NCBI RefSeq assembly: GCF_025165815.1
Contig: NZ_JAFFZE010000009.1
Location: 372,001-436,000, forward strand
Origin: Actinophytocola gossypii
GTDB taxonomy: Bacteria; Actinomycetota; Actinomycetes; Mycobacteriales; Pseudonocardiaceae
DNA length: 64,000 bases
Direction of reading: 5' to 3'
Part shown: piece after piece, positions 16,446 to 25,802 of the stretch
Layout of the letters: every line of letters starts with the position of its first letter
Numbering within the stretch: position 1 is the first letter of the stretch
Translations under genes and position numbers: made by a program
Notes under the pieces: model-generated
Told to the model about the DNA's origin: nothing
What the model saw: only the letters and a program-made list of their open reading frames with translations
Database searches by the model: none

Positions 16446-18068
16446 GTGAACCTCCGGCCGCGCGCGAGCCTCCGCCGCGTGCTCGACGATCTCGGCGCGA
16501 CCCTGCTCGAGGTGGTGCACGGCGACGTCGACCGGGTCAGCGACCTCGGCGGCGTCGTCATCCACGACCCGATCGAGGAACCGGTGCTGCCCCGGCACGC
16601 GCTCGTGCTCGGCGTCGGCCTGCGGGACCGGGCGGAGATCGAGGAACTGCTGGCCACCCTCGGCCGGAACCGCGCGGCCGGGCTGGTGCTCCGCGCCCCG
16701 GTGCCCCCGGAGCTGGTGCCGGCCGCCGACGCCGCCGGCCTCGCCCTGCTCGGCCTGACCAGGGGTGCCACCTGGGCCCAGCTGGCCGCGCTGCTGCGCT
16801 CGCTGCTCGCCGAGGGCGACGTCGGCGACGCCGGGCCGGAGACGCTGGGCGGGATGCCGTCCGGTGACTTGTTCGCGCTGGCCAACGCGATCGCCGCGCT
16901 GCTGGACGCGCCGGTCACGATCGAGGACCGGGGCTCCCGGGTACTGGCGTTCTCCGGCCGGCAGGACGAGGCCGACCCGTCGCGGGTGGAGACGATCCTC
17001 GGCCGGCAGGTGCCGGAGCGGTACTCGCGGCTGCTCGCCGAGCGCGGGGTGTTCCGCCACCTCTACCGCAGCGACCAGCCGGTGTACGTGGAGCCCCTGC
17101 TGGAAGGGCTGGTGACCATACCGAGGGTGGCCGTCGCGGTCCGTGCCGGCGACGAACTGCTCGGCTCGATCTGGGCCGCGGTACGCGAGCCGCTGAGCGA
17201 GGAGCGCACCCAGGCCCTGTGCGACGCCGCCCGGCTGGTCGCCCTGCACATGCTGCGCATCCGGGCCGGCGCCGACGTCGAACGCCGCCTCCGCGCCGAC
17301 CTGCTTGGCACCGCGATCGAGGGCGGTGCCGGCGCGCGCGAGGCGCTGGACCGGCTCGGCCTGGCCGACCAGCCGGTGGTGGTGCTGGCCATGGCGGTGG
17401 TGGAACCGGGTGCCGACCCCGGCGTCGTGCACGGCGCCGACGCGGCCGTGGTCACCGAGCGGCAGCGGCTGAGCGACGGGCTCGCCATGCACCTGAGCGC
17501 GGTGCACCCGCGCTGCGCGACGGCCCTGATCGGCGACGTGACCTACGGCCTGGTGCCGACCACCCGGGACGAGAACGCGGTCCGCGTCGCCACCGACTTC
17601 CTGGACCGGGTCGGAGACCGGGCAGGGGCGGTGATCGGCGTCGGCCAGCCGGCCGCCGACGTCTCCGGCCTGGCGGACTCCCGCACCAGCGCCGACCGGG
17701 CCCTGCGTGTGCTGCGCGCCGGCACGACGGGCGGCCCGCGGGTCGCGCGGCTGGCCGACGTGAACGTGGAGGCGCTGGTGCTGGAGCTGCGTGACCTGGT
17801 CGCCGCCCGCGGCGACCGCCCGAGCGGCCCGATCGCGAAGCTGTTCGCCTACGACGAGGAGCACAACACCCACCTGGTGCCGACCCTGCGCGCGTGGCTG
17901 GACAACTTCGGCGACGTCATCGCCGCGGCGGCCGCGGTGTACGTGCACCCCAACACGTTCCGCTACCGGCTGCGCCGGCTGGCCGAGGTCGGCGGCCTGG
18001 ACCTGACCGACCCGGAGGCCCGCTTCGCCGCGATGCTGCAGCTCCGGGTCGTCTCCCCGGACCGCTGA
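16446..18068 (+). CDS. PucR family transcriptional regulator
   Basis: A protein of about 540 residues with an N-terminal PucR_1-type domain, a central GGDEF-like region and a C-terminal PucR helix-turn-helix (VHPNTFRYRLRRLAEVGGLDL). In-frame GTGs at 16401, 16443 and 16446 are possible; 16446 has the best spacing (8 nt) from gggagg. It lies 54 bp after the racemase gene on the same strand and probably responds to an amino acid, purine-type or similar nitrogen metabolite to control the upstream scavenging operon. The target site is not known. Confidence 0.88.
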   Translation: MNLRPRASLRRVLDDLGATLLEVVHGDVDRVSDLGGVVIHDPIEEPVLPRHALVLGVGLRDRAEIEELLATLGRNRAAGLVLRAPVPPELVPAADAAGLALLGLTRGATWAQLAALLRSLLAEGDVGDAGPETLGGMPSGDLFALANAIAALLDAPVTIEDRGSRVLAFSGRQDEADPSRVETILGRQVPERYSRLLAERGVFRHLYRSDQPVYVEPLLEGLVTIPRVAVAVRAGDELLGSIWAAVREPLSEERTQALCDAARLVALHMLRIRAGADVERRLRADLLGTAIEGGAGAREALDRLGLADQPVVVLAMAVVEPGADPGVVHGADAAVVTERQRLSDGLAMHLSAVHPRCATALIGDVTYGLVPTTRDENAVRVATDFLDRVGDRAGAVIGVGQPAADVSGLADSRTSADRALRVLRAGTTGGPRVARLADVNVEALVLELRDLVAARGDRPSGPIAKLFAYDEEHNTHLVPTLRAWLDNFGDVIAAAAAVYVHPNTFRYRLRRLAEVGGLDLTDPEARFAAMLQLRVVSPDR

Positions 18069-18120
18069 GCCGGCGATGGGCGGGGGTTTGGCGCCCGCGC
18101 CACCGGGCATGCCGAGGGGC

Positions 18121-18564
18121 ATGGCGGAGTCCAAGGTGAGGTCGCGGGCCGGAACGGGGCCCGCACGTGCTGTCGTACTGGTGCTGGCCCTGGTCTACCT
18201 GGTGCTCGCCGTGGGCGGCGTGGTCACGGTGGGCTGGGGCTCGTTCGGGTGGGAGGACCCGGTCACGCTGTTCGGCGTCTTCGGGATCAGCACGCTGGCG
18301 AACATCCTGCACGGGTTCATCGGGGTCGTCGCGCTGGTCGCCGCCCTGCGCGGCGGGGCGTATGCGTTCGCACCGGTCGCCGGCATCGCGTTCACCGCCA
18401 TGTCGGCGTTCGGCATCGCGGCCAAGGTGTTCCGCGACGAGGGCGACCCGCTGAACCTCACCTGGTGGAACGTCGCGCTGTACCTGTGCAGCCTGGTCGC
18501 CTGCGTGGTCGTCTACGGCCTGCGGGTCAGGCTGTCCCGACGGACGGCCGATCGGCACGGATGA
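18121..18564 (+). CDS. DUF4383-like four-helix membrane protein
   Basis: A 147-residue small integral membrane protein with about four hydrophobic segments (AVVLVLALVYLVLAV, LANILHGFIGVVALVAAL, a central one near residue 85, and NVALYLCSLVACVVVYGL). The pattern and short loops match actinobacterial DUF4383 proteins of unknown role. Upstream in-frame ATGs at 18076 and 18109 exist; 18121 follows a gagggg ribosome site. Its 3' end overlaps the convergent methyltransferase gene by 38 bp. Confidence 0.7.
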   Translation: MAESKVRSRAGTGPARAVVLVLALVYLVLAVGGVVTVGWGSFGWEDPVTLFGVFGISTLANILHGFIGVVALVAALRGGAYAFAPVAGIAFTAMSAFGIAAKVFRDEGDPLNLTWWNVALYLCSLVACVVVYGLRVRLSRRTADRHG

Positions 18565-19189
18565 CCACCAGCTCCTCGACCTGCTGACCTGGCCGGATGC
18601 GGCCCTGGTCACGCAGCAGCCGCTGCCTGGCCCGCAGCACCGGCCCGAACGGCACGTCGGCGCGGGCGACGACCGACGCCTTGAGGTCACCCCCGCGCAG
18701 CTGGCGCAGCGTGGTTTCCACGCCCGACAGCGCGGAGTGGACGACGAGCAGCGCGCCACCCGGCGCGAGCAGCAGCGGCGCCGTGGCGCACAGCCGGTCC
18801 AGCACCGCGCGGCCGTCGACACCGGCGTCCCACGCCCTGGCCCGGCCGACCGGAACGTCCGCCACCCCCGGCACGTACGGCGGATTGGCCAGCACCAGGT
18901 CGAACCGGCGGCCGAGCACGGTCTCGAACGCGTCACCGCACTCGACCCGGACGTCGATGCCGCGCACCGCCGTGTTCACCCGGGTCGCCAAGGCCGCGCG
19001 GCGGCAGACGTCGACGGCGGTCTGCGTACGCGGCCGGGTCGCGGCCGCCACGATGGACAGCGCACCGGTGCCGGAGCAGATCTCCAGCACGTCGGCGCCG
19101 GGCCGGATTCCGGCCTGCCGCACGGCGTCGGCCAGCAGCCAGGTGTCGTTCTGGGGGCGGTAGACGCCGAAGGGTCGAAGCAGCCACAT
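18527..19189 (-). CDS. HemK-like class I methyltransferase (N5-glutamine or small-molecule type)
   Basis: A 220-residue methyltransferase with the SAM loop LEICSGTGALSIVAA near residue 40 and the NPPY motif (LVLANPPYVPG) near residue 95, the hallmark of N5-glutamine and N6-adenine methyltransferases of the HemK/MTQ2 class. The start MWLLRPFGVYRPQND at 19189 fits the usual N-terminus VYRPQ.DT; a longer frame to 19354 looks non-coding. It is divergent from ctaD. Release factors are the classic HemK substrate, but the true substrate of this actinobacterial form is unknown. Confidence 0.82.
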   Translation of the reverse strand: MWLLRPFGVYRPQNDTWLLADAVRQAGIRPGADVLEICSGTGALSIVAAATRPRTQTAVDVCRRAALATRVNTAVRGIDVRVECGDAFETVLGRRFDLVLANPPYVPGVADVPVGRARAWDAGVDGRAVLDRLCATAPLLLAPGGALLVVHSALSGVETTLRQLRGGDLKASVVARADVPFGPVLRARQRLLRDQGRIRPGQQVEELVVIRADRPSVGTA

Positions 19190-19296
19190 GCGCCGGGAAC
19201 TACCTCGGCGATCGTCTTCCAAACGCCGGGGTTTGACGCGGCCGGACCGGGGTAGGCGTTGTTCCCGATCGGTGGTACCGGACTGGCGGAGGACCC

Positions 19297-21069
19297 GTGA
19301 GCATCGACGTGAAGCCGGTGATGGTGCCCAACGCCGCACCTCGTCGCGGCCCACGGGGGTCGCAGTTCCTGCGCATCTTCGCGACCACCGACCACAAGCA
19401 GATCGGGATCCTCTACCTGGTCACGTCGTTCGGGTTCTTCCTCGTCGGCGGACTGATGGCGCTGCTGATGCGCGGCGAGCTGGGCGCGCCCGGCCTGCAG
19501 TTCCTGTCCGCCGAGCAGTACAACCAGCTGTTCACCATGCACGGCACGGTGATGATGCTGCTGTACGCGACGCCGAACGTGTTCGCCTTCGCCAACCTGA
19601 TCCTGCCGCTGCAGATCGGCGCGCCGGACGTGGCGTTCCCCCGGCTCAACGCGCTGTCGTACTGGCTGTACCTGTTCGGCGCGCTGATCACGCTGGGCGG
19701 GTTCGTCACCCCGGGCGGTGCGGCGGACTTCGGCTGGTTCGCCTACACCCCGCTCTCGCGCATGGAGTACGCGCCGGGTCCCGGCGGGAACCTGTGGGCG
19801 ATCGGGCTGATCGTCGCCGGGCTCGGCACGATCCTCGGCGCCGTCAACATGCTGACCACCGTGGTGTGCCTGCGCGCGCCGGGCATGACGATGTGGCGGA
19901 TGCCGATCTTCACCTGGAACATCTTCTTCACCAGCATCCTGGTGCTGATTGCCTTCCCGGTGCTGACCGCCGCGCTGTTCGGGCTGCTGGCCGACCGGCT
20001 GATCGGCGCGCACGTGTTCGACCCGGCCAACGGCGGGACGATCCTGTGGCAGCACCTGTTCTGGTTCTTCGGACACCCCGAGGTCTACATCGTCGCGCTG
20101 CCCTACTTCGGCATCGTCACCGAGATCGTGCCGGTGTTCAGCCGGAAACCGCTGTTCGGCTACAAGGGGATGGTGTTCGCGACCATCGCGATCACCGGGC
20201 TGTCGATGACCGTGTGGGCACACCACATGTTCGCCACCGGCGCGGTGCTGCTGCCGTTCTTCGCGTTCCTGTCCTTCGCTATCGCGATACCGACGGGGAT
20301 CAAGTTCTTCAACTGGATCGGCACGATGTGGAAGGGCCAGTTGACGTTCGAGACCCCGATGCTGTTCAGCCTCGGGTTCATGGTCACCTTCCTGTTCGGT
20401 GGACTGACCGGGGTGCTGCTCGCCGCACCCGCCATCGACTTCCACGTCCACGACACGTACTTCGTGGTGGGACACTTCCACTACGTGCTGTTCGGCACCA
20501 TCGTGTTCGCCACGTTCGCCGGGGTGTACTTCTGGTTCCCCAAGATGTGCGGCCGGATGATGAACGAACCGTTGGGGCGACTGCACTTCTGGACCACGTT
20601 CATCGGCTTCCACACCACGTTCCTGGTACACCACTGGCTCGGCGCCGAGGGCATGCCGCGCCGGTACGCCGACTACCTGCCCACCGACGACTTCACCACG
20701 CTGCACGTGATCTCCACGGTCGGCGCGTTCGTGCTGGCCCTGTCGACGCTGCCGTTCCTGTGGAACGTGTTCCGCAGCTGGCGCTACGGCGACCCGGCCG
20801 ACGCGGACGACCCGTGGGGCTTCGGCAACTCGCTGGAATGGGCCACCGGCTCGCCGCCGCCCCGGCACAACTTCACCGAGCTGCCGAAGATCCGCTCCGA
20901 GCGGCCCGCGTTCGAACTGCACTACCCGCACATGGTCGAGCGGTTCCGCGAGGAGGCGTACCAGCAGCCGAGGCGCGGCCGGCACCGCCCGCCCGCGCCG
21001 TCCGAGGTCGGCGCGGCCGCCACCCAGCCCGAGGACCAGGACGACCGCACCGATCCGCGAGGAAAGTGA
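19297..21069 (+). CDS. ctaD: cytochrome c oxidase subunit I
   Basis: A 590-residue, 12-helix haem-copper oxidase subunit I. The haem a ligand is His82 (TMHGTVM). The CuB site is His260 with the cross-linked Tyr264 in GHPEVY, plus His309-His310 (WAHHMF). Haem a3 and a ligands are His393 and His395 (GHFHYV). The GTG start follows ggaggaccc. It is not beside ctaC/ctaE here, as is common for actinobacterial ctaD. It forms the oxygen-reducing, proton-pumping core of the aa3 terminal oxidase in the cytoplasmic membrane. Confidence 0.97.
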   Translation: MSIDVKPVMVPNAAPRRGPRGSQFLRIFATTDHKQIGILYLVTSFGFFLVGGLMALLMRGELGAPGLQFLSAEQYNQLFTMHGTVMMLLYATPNVFAFANLILPLQIGAPDVAFPRLNALSYWLYLFGALITLGGFVTPGGAADFGWFAYTPLSRMEYAPGPGGNLWAIGLIVAGLGTILGAVNMLTTVVCLRAPGMTMWRMPIFTWNIFFTSILVLIAFPVLTAALFGLLADRLIGAHVFDPANGGTILWQHLFWFFGHPEVYIVALPYFGIVTEIVPVFSRKPLFGYKGMVFATIAITGLSMTVWAHHMFATGAVLLPFFAFLSFAIAIPTGIKFFNWIGTMWKGQLTFETPMLFSLGFMVTFLFGGLTGVLLAAPAIDFHVHDTYFVVGHFHYVLFGTIVFATFAGVYFWFPKMCGRMMNEPLGRLHFWTTFIGFHTTFLVHHWLGAEGMPRRYADYLPTDDFTTLHVISTVGAFVLALSTLPFLWNVFRSWRYGDPADADDPWGFGNSLEWATGSPPPRHNFTELPKIRSERPAFELHYPHMVERFREEAYQQPRRGRHRPPAPSEVGAAATQPEDQDDRTDPRGK

Positions 21070-21070
21070 C

Positions 21071-21883
21071 ATGGCGACCGAGGACGTACCGGGGAGCTCG
21101 CTGACCTTCGTCGGCACCGCGACCACGCTGCTGCGGCTCGGCGGGTTCACCGTGCTGACCGACCCCAACTTCCTGCACAACGGCCAGTGGACCTACATCG
21201 GCCAGGGGCTGGTCTCTCGGCGCCGCACCGAGCCGGCACTGCAACCGGCCGACCTGCCGCCGCTGACCGCGGTGGTGCTGTCCCACCTGCACGGCGACCA
21301 CTTCGACCGGATCGCCCGCCGGGAGCTCGACCGCGACGTGCCGCTGGTGACCACCAAGCAGGCGGCCGGGAAGCTGTCCAAGAGCGGTTTCCGGGCGACG
21401 GTCCCGCTGGCCACCTGGGACACCCAGACGTTCGTCGACGGCGACGCGACGCTGCGGGTGACCGCGGTGCCGGCCCGGCACGCCGCCGGTCCGCTCGGCC
21501 TGCTGCTGCCCCGGGTGATGGGCACCGTGCTCGAGTACCGGCCGAACACGGCGGCCGACCCGCTGCGCGTCTACCTCAGCGGCGACACCGTCATGCACGA
21601 GGACCTGTCGCTGGTCCGCGAGCGGTTCCCCCGGCTCGACCACGCCGTCGTGCACCTCGGCGGCACCCGGGTGCTCGGCGTGCTGCTGACCATGGACCAC
21701 CGGCAGGGCGTCGACCTCATCGAGCTGCTCGGCCCGGCCACCGCGATCGCCGTGCACTACGACGACTACGGCGTGTTCCACTCGCCGCTGTCGAACTTCC
21801 TCGTCGAGGTGGAGAAGCGGCGTCCCGCGGCGCGGGTCCGAGTCCCCCTGCGTGGCGAGACGATCCCGCTCACCCACGAGTAG
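21071..21883 (+). CDS. metallo-beta-lactamase-fold hydrolase (COG2220-like)
   Basis: A 270-residue protein with the metal-binding motif LSHLHGDHFDR near residue 78 and further ligand regions at PARHA and LSGDTVMHED. The fold and length fit the UlaG/COG2220 group of lactonase-like hydrolases. It starts 1 nt after the ctaD stop, so it is co-transcribed, but no link to respiration is established. The substrate is unknown. There is no signal peptide. Confidence 0.85.
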   Translation: MATEDVPGSSLTFVGTATTLLRLGGFTVLTDPNFLHNGQWTYIGQGLVSRRRTEPALQPADLPPLTAVVLSHLHGDHFDRIARRELDRDVPLVTTKQAAGKLSKSGFRATVPLATWDTQTFVDGDATLRVTAVPARHAAGPLGLLLPRVMGTVLEYRPNTAADPLRVYLSGDTVMHEDLSLVRERFPRLDHAVVHLGGTRVLGVLLTMDHRQGVDLIELLGPATAIAVHYDDYGVFHSPLSNFLVEVEKRRPAARVRVPLRGETIPLTHE

Positions 21884-22028
21884 CGAGCCCGGCTAGTCCA
21901 GGAACCGTTGACGAACCGGTTACCTGTGTGCAACCTTTGTCTCCTCGTTCTGCAAAAACTCGACTGACTTCACGCAAATTATCTTAGAGGTCACGAAACT
22001 ACCCTGCTGCAACAGAACAGAGGACCTC
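21884..22028 (+). promoter_or_regulatory. intergenic promoter region of the GH87 gene
   Basis: A 145-bp gap with a markedly lower GC content at 21945-21990. It holds repeated AACCG elements at 21902-21919 and a TTATCT that could serve as a -10 box near 21978. A ribosome site gagga precedes the ATG at 22029. No operator matching the dre-like boxes of the neighbouring protease gene was seen. Promoter assignment is tentative. Confidence 0.3.
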
Positions 22029-25000
22029 ATGGAACGGAAACAGCCCAGGTGGCGGTCGCTGACCGGCCTCCTGACCACCTGTGTCCTGGCCGTCGGACTC
22101 CTGCCCGCTTCCCCGGCCGCCGCGACCCCCGACGACGCATCCACCGAAGCCGCGACCACCGTCCTGGCCAGCACCCTCTCCGCCAGCAGCGCACAAGCCG
22201 GCTACCCCGTCGGCAACGCGGGCGACGGTGACCGGGGCACCTACTGGGAGAGCGCCAACCACGCCCTCCCGCAGTGGATCCAGGCCGACCTCGGCGCCGC
22301 CGCGACGGTCGACCGGGTCGTGCTCACGCTCCCGGCGCACTGGGAGGCTCGCACCCAGACGCTGACCGTGGGTGGCAGCACGACCGGGACCTCGTTCACC
22401 ACTCTCGCCACCGCCAGGGGTTACGCGTTCGAACCGGGTGCCGGCAACACGGTCTCGATCCCGTTCACCGCCACGACCGCCCGCTACCTGCGGCTGACGG
22501 TCACCGCCAACACCGGCTGGCCGGCCGCCCAGGTCGCCGAGCTGGAGGTGTACGGGCCGGACACCGGCGACGTCGAGGCGCCGAGCGCGCCCGCCGGCCT
22601 GACCTACACCGAGCCATCGTCCGGGCAGATCCGACTGGCCTGGCGCGCGTCCACCGACAACGTCGGCGTCACCGGGTACGCGATCTACCGCAACGGCGCG
22701 CTCGTCGGCACCGTGCCGGCCGGCACCCTGACCTTCACCGACACCCAGCCCGCGTCCGCGACCGTCGAGTACGTCGTGCGCGCCAGGGACGCCGCCGGCA
22801 ACGAGTCGCCGGACAGCAACCGGGTGACCAGGGCAGGAGAGGGGCCGGCCGGGGAGGACCTGGCCGCCGGCAAGCCCATCGAGGCGTCCTCCACCGTGCA
22901 CGGCTACGTCGCGCGGAACGCCAACGACGGTGACGTCGGCACCTACTGGGAGTCGGCCGCCGGGTACCCGTCCACGCTGACCGTGCGGCTCGGCTCGAAC
23001 GCGGACATCACCTCCGTCGTGGTCAAGCTCAACCCCGACCCGATCTGGGGTCCGCGTACGCAGAACATCGAGGTGCTCGGCCGCGACCAGTCCGGGGCCG
23101 AGTTCACCGGCCTGCTCGGCCGGGCCGACTACGCGTTCGACCCGTCGGAGAACCAGAACTCGGTGACCCTGCCGGTCAACGGGCGCGCGTCCGAGGTGCG
23201 GCTGCGGTTCCACGGCAACTCCGGCGCGCCCGGCGGACAGGTCGCCGAGTTCCAGGTGATCGGCACCCCGGCGCCCAACCCGGACCTGACCGTCACGTCG
23301 ACGACCTGGGCACCCGAGTCGCCGACCGAGACCGACCGGATCACCCTGTCGGCCACCGTGCGCAACGCGGGCAGCGCGCCGGCGGGGGAGACCGTGGTCG
23401 ACTTCGCCATCGACGGCTCGGTCGTCGGTGACGCGCCGGTGGCTCCGCTCGCACCCGGCGCGTCCGCGACGGTGTCCGTGGACGCCGGCACCCGCACGGC
23501 GGGCAGCTACCCCGTCTCGTCCACAGTGGATCCGTCGAACTCCGTGGTGGAGCAGGATGACGGGAACAACACGCACACCGCGGCGGAGGAACTCGTGGTG
23601 GCCAGGGCGCCCGGGCCGGACCTGCGCGTGCTCGGCGTCGCGTCCAACCCGACGAACCCCGCGGCCGGCGCCCGGGTCACGTTCAGCGTCGAGGTGCACA
23701 ACCGGGGCACGTCCAGCGCGGGCGCGTCGGTGACCAGGGTGTCCGTCGGCGGCACGACCCTCGACACCGACACCCCGGCGGTCGCCGCCGGCGAGACGCG
23801 GACCGTGGCGGTGAGCGGCAGCTGGACCGCGACCAGCGGCGGCGCGACGATCGACGCCACCGCCGACGCGACCGACGCGGTCACCGAGACCAACGAGACC
23901 AACAACGGGTTCACCCGGTCCATCGTGGTCGGGCGCGGCGCCGCCGTGCCGTACGTCGGGTACGAGGCGGAGGCCGGCCGGTACGAGGGCACCCTGCTGG
24001 AGGCCGCTCCGGAACGCCCGTTCGGGAACACCAACTTCGCCACCGAGTCCTCGGGCCGCCAGTCGGTGCGGCTGGAGAACACCGGGCAGTACGTGGAGAT
24101 CACCTCGACGAACCAGGCCAACTCGATCGTGGTGCGCAACTCCGTGCCGGACGCACCGGGCGGCGGCGGTGCCGACCACACGATCAGCCTGTACATCGAC
24201 GGGGAGTACGAGCGGAAGCTGACGTTGTCCTCGACGCACAGCTGGCTCTACGGCACCACCGACGACCCGGAGGGCCTGACCAACACCCCGCAGGCCGCCG
24301 CGCGACGGCTGTTCGACGAGTCGCACGCGCTGCTCGGCGAGTCCTACCCGCCCGGCACCACGTTCCGGCTGCAGCGGGACGCGGGCGACGACGCGGCGTT
24401 CCACATCATCGACCTGATCGACCTGGAGCAGGTCGCGCCGCCGAAGGAGAAGCCGGCCGAGTGCACCTCGATCACCGAGTACGGGGCGGTGCCGAACGAC
24501 GACGGGGACGACACCTCGGCGCTGCAGCGCGCGGTGACCGACGACCAGAACGGTGTGATCTCCTGCGTCTGGGTTCCGCGGGGCCAGTGGCGGCAGGAGC
24601 AGAAGATCCTGACCGAGGACCCGGACCGCCCCGGTCACAACCAGGTCGGCATCAGGGACGTCACGATCCGCGGCGCCGGCATGTGGCACTCGCAGTTCTA
24701 CACGCTGACCGAGCCGCAGGACGCGGGCGGCATCAACCACCCGCACGAGGGCAACTTCGGGTTCGACATCGACAAGAACACCCAGATCTCCGACCTCGCG
24801 ATCTTCGGCTCCGGCCGGATCCGCGGCGGTGACGGCGGCGCCGAGGGCGGGGTCGGCCTGAACGGCCGGTTCGGCACCGGCACGAAGATCACGAACGTGT
24901 GGATCGAGCACGCGAACGTGGGCGTCTGGGTCGGTCGGGACTACAGCAACATCCCCGAGCTGTGGGGTCCGGCCGACGGGCTGGAGTTCTCCGGCATGCG

Positions 25001-25670
25001 CATCCGCAACACCTACGCCGACGGCATCAACTTCACCAACGGCACCAGGAACTCGCGGGTGTTCAACTCCTCGTTCCGCACCACCGGCGACGACTCGCTC
25101 GCGGTGTGGGCCAACCCGTACGTCAAGGACCCGGCGGTGGACATCGCGCACACCAACGAGTTCGTCAACAACACGATCCAGTTGCCGTGGCGGGCCAACG
25201 GAATCGCGATCTACGGCGGCTACGACAACCGGATCGAGAACAACCTGGTGTACGACACGATGAACTACCCGGGCATCATGCTGGCGACCGACCACAGCCC
25301 GCTGCCGTTCTCCGGGGAGACGGTCATCGCCAACAACGGGCTGTACCGGACGGGCGGGAAGTTCTGGGGCACGCAGGAGTTCGGGGCGATCACGTTCTTC
25401 GCCCAGACCCACGACATCGTCGGGGTCACCCTGCGCGACACGGACATCCACGACTCGACCTACGACGGGATCCAGTTCAAGAACGGTGGCGGTGCGGTCC
25501 CGGGCGTCCGGATCAGCGACGTGCGGATCGACGACTCCAACCACGGGGCCGGCATCCTCGCGATGGCTGGCGCGCGCGGCAGCGCGACGCTGACGAACGT
25601 GACCATCACGAACTCGGCCGACGGCGACGTCGTCGTCCAGCCGGGATCCACGTTCGACATCACGCGGTAG
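22029..25670 (+). CDS. secreted GH87 mycodextranase / alpha-1,3-glucanase with multiple accessory domains
   Basis: A 1213-residue secreted enzyme with a signal peptide at 1 to about 33. The order is: F5/8-type carbohydrate-binding domain (about 38-180), fibronectin III (185-270), second F5/8-type domain (280-415), two CARDB-type domains (420-635), a GH87-associated beta-sandwich (640-810) and a right-handed beta-helix catalytic domain (815-1213). Asp998 (YADGIN) and Asp1021-Asp1022 (TTGDDS) have the 23/24-residue spacing of the catalytic aspartates of GH87 alpha-1,3-glucanases. It probably attacks fungal cell-wall alpha-glucan. A strong terminator follows. Confidence 0.87.
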   Translation: MERKQPRWRSLTGLLTTCVLAVGLLPASPAAATPDDASTEAATTVLASTLSASSAQAGYPVGNAGDGDRGTYWESANHALPQWIQADLGAAATVDRVVLTLPAHWEARTQTLTVGGSTTGTSFTTLATARGYAFEPGAGNTVSIPFTATTARYLRLTVTANTGWPAAQVAELEVYGPDTGDVEAPSAPAGLTYTEPSSGQIRLAWRASTDNVGVTGYAIYRNGALVGTVPAGTLTFTDTQPASATVEYVVRARDAAGNESPDSNRVTRAGEGPAGEDLAAGKPIEASSTVHGYVARNANDGDVGTYWESAAGYPSTLTVRLGSNADITSVVVKLNPDPIWGPRTQNIEVLGRDQSGAEFTGLLGRADYAFDPSENQNSVTLPVNGRASEVRLRFHGNSGAPGGQVAEFQVIGTPAPNPDLTVTSTTWAPESPTETDRITLSATVRNAGSAPAGETVVDFAIDGSVVGDAPVAPLAPGASATVSVDAGTRTAGSYPVSSTVDPSNSVVEQDDGNNTHTAAEELVVARAPGPDLRVLGVASNPTNPAAGARVTFSVEVHNRGTSSAGASVTRVSVGGTTLDTDTPAVAAGETRTVAVSGSWTATSGGATIDATADATDAVTETNETNNGFTRSIVVGRGAAVPYVGYEAEAGRYEGTLLEAAPERPFGNTNFATESSGRQSVRLENTGQYVEITSTNQANSIVVRNSVPDAPGGGGADHTISLYIDGEYERKLTLSSTHSWLYGTTDDPEGLTNTPQAAARRLFDESHALLGESYPPGTTFRLQRDAGDDAAFHIIDLIDLEQVAPPKEKPAECTSITEYGAVPNDDGDDTSALQRAVTDDQNGVISCVWVPRGQWRQEQKILTEDPDRPGHNQVGIRDVTIRGAGMWHSQFYTLTEPQDAGGINHPHEGNFGFDIDKNTQISDLAIFGSGRIRGGDGGAEGGVGLNGRFGTGTKITNVWIEHANVGVWVGRDYSNIPELWGPADGLEFSGMRIRNTYADGINFTNGTRNSRVFNSSFRTTGDDSLAVWANPYVKDPAVDIAHTNEFVNNTIQLPWRANGIAIYGGYDNRIENNLVYDTMNYPGIMLATDHSPLPFSGETVIANNGLYRTGGKFWGTQEFGAITFFAQTHDIVGVTLRDTDIHDSTYDGIQFKNGGGAVPGVRISDVRIDDSNHGAGILAMAGARGSATLTNVTITNSADGDVVVQPGSTFDITR

Positions 25671-25678
25671 TCGTCCCC

Positions 25679-25715
25679 CGAAGGGGCTCGCGGTCCTGGA
25701 CCGCGGGCCCCTTCG
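25679..25715 (+). terminator. rho-independent-type terminator hairpin
   Basis: CGAAGGGGCTCGCGGTCC pairs with GGACCGCGGGCCCCTTCG with a single G-T wobble, giving about 16 usable pairs closing a very small loop, 9 bp after the GH87 stop. There is no long T run, as usual in high-GC actinomycetes. Confidence 0.8.
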
Positions 25716-25717
25716 CT

Positions 25718-25746
25718 TGGTCTGGACCACTCGGTGGTCTGAACCA
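25718..25746. promoter_or_regulatory. tandem dre-like (DasR/GntR-type) operators
   Basis: TGGTCTGGACCA (25718-25729) and TGGTCTGAACCA (25735-25746) differ by one and two bases from TGGTCTAGACCA, the core of the Streptomyces DasR-responsive element. They are centred 17 bp apart in direct orientation, 57-85 bp before the protease start. Control by a GntR-family regulator of aminosugar metabolism is inferred. Confidence 0.55.
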
Positions 25747-25802
25747 TAAACTGACCGCGTTCCGTGTTCGATCGGCTTCCCCCTGCTACCGAAGGAGCCA
25801 CC

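Noticed and set aside
15909-18134. 741-codon minus-strand frame opposite the PucR gene
   Set aside because: Antisense to the racemase and PucR genes, no plausible start or domain.
21999-25730. 1243-codon open frame on the minus strand
   Set aside because: Mirror of the GH87 gene; the product is a Val/Gly/Arg/Asp-rich sequence without any recognisable fold.
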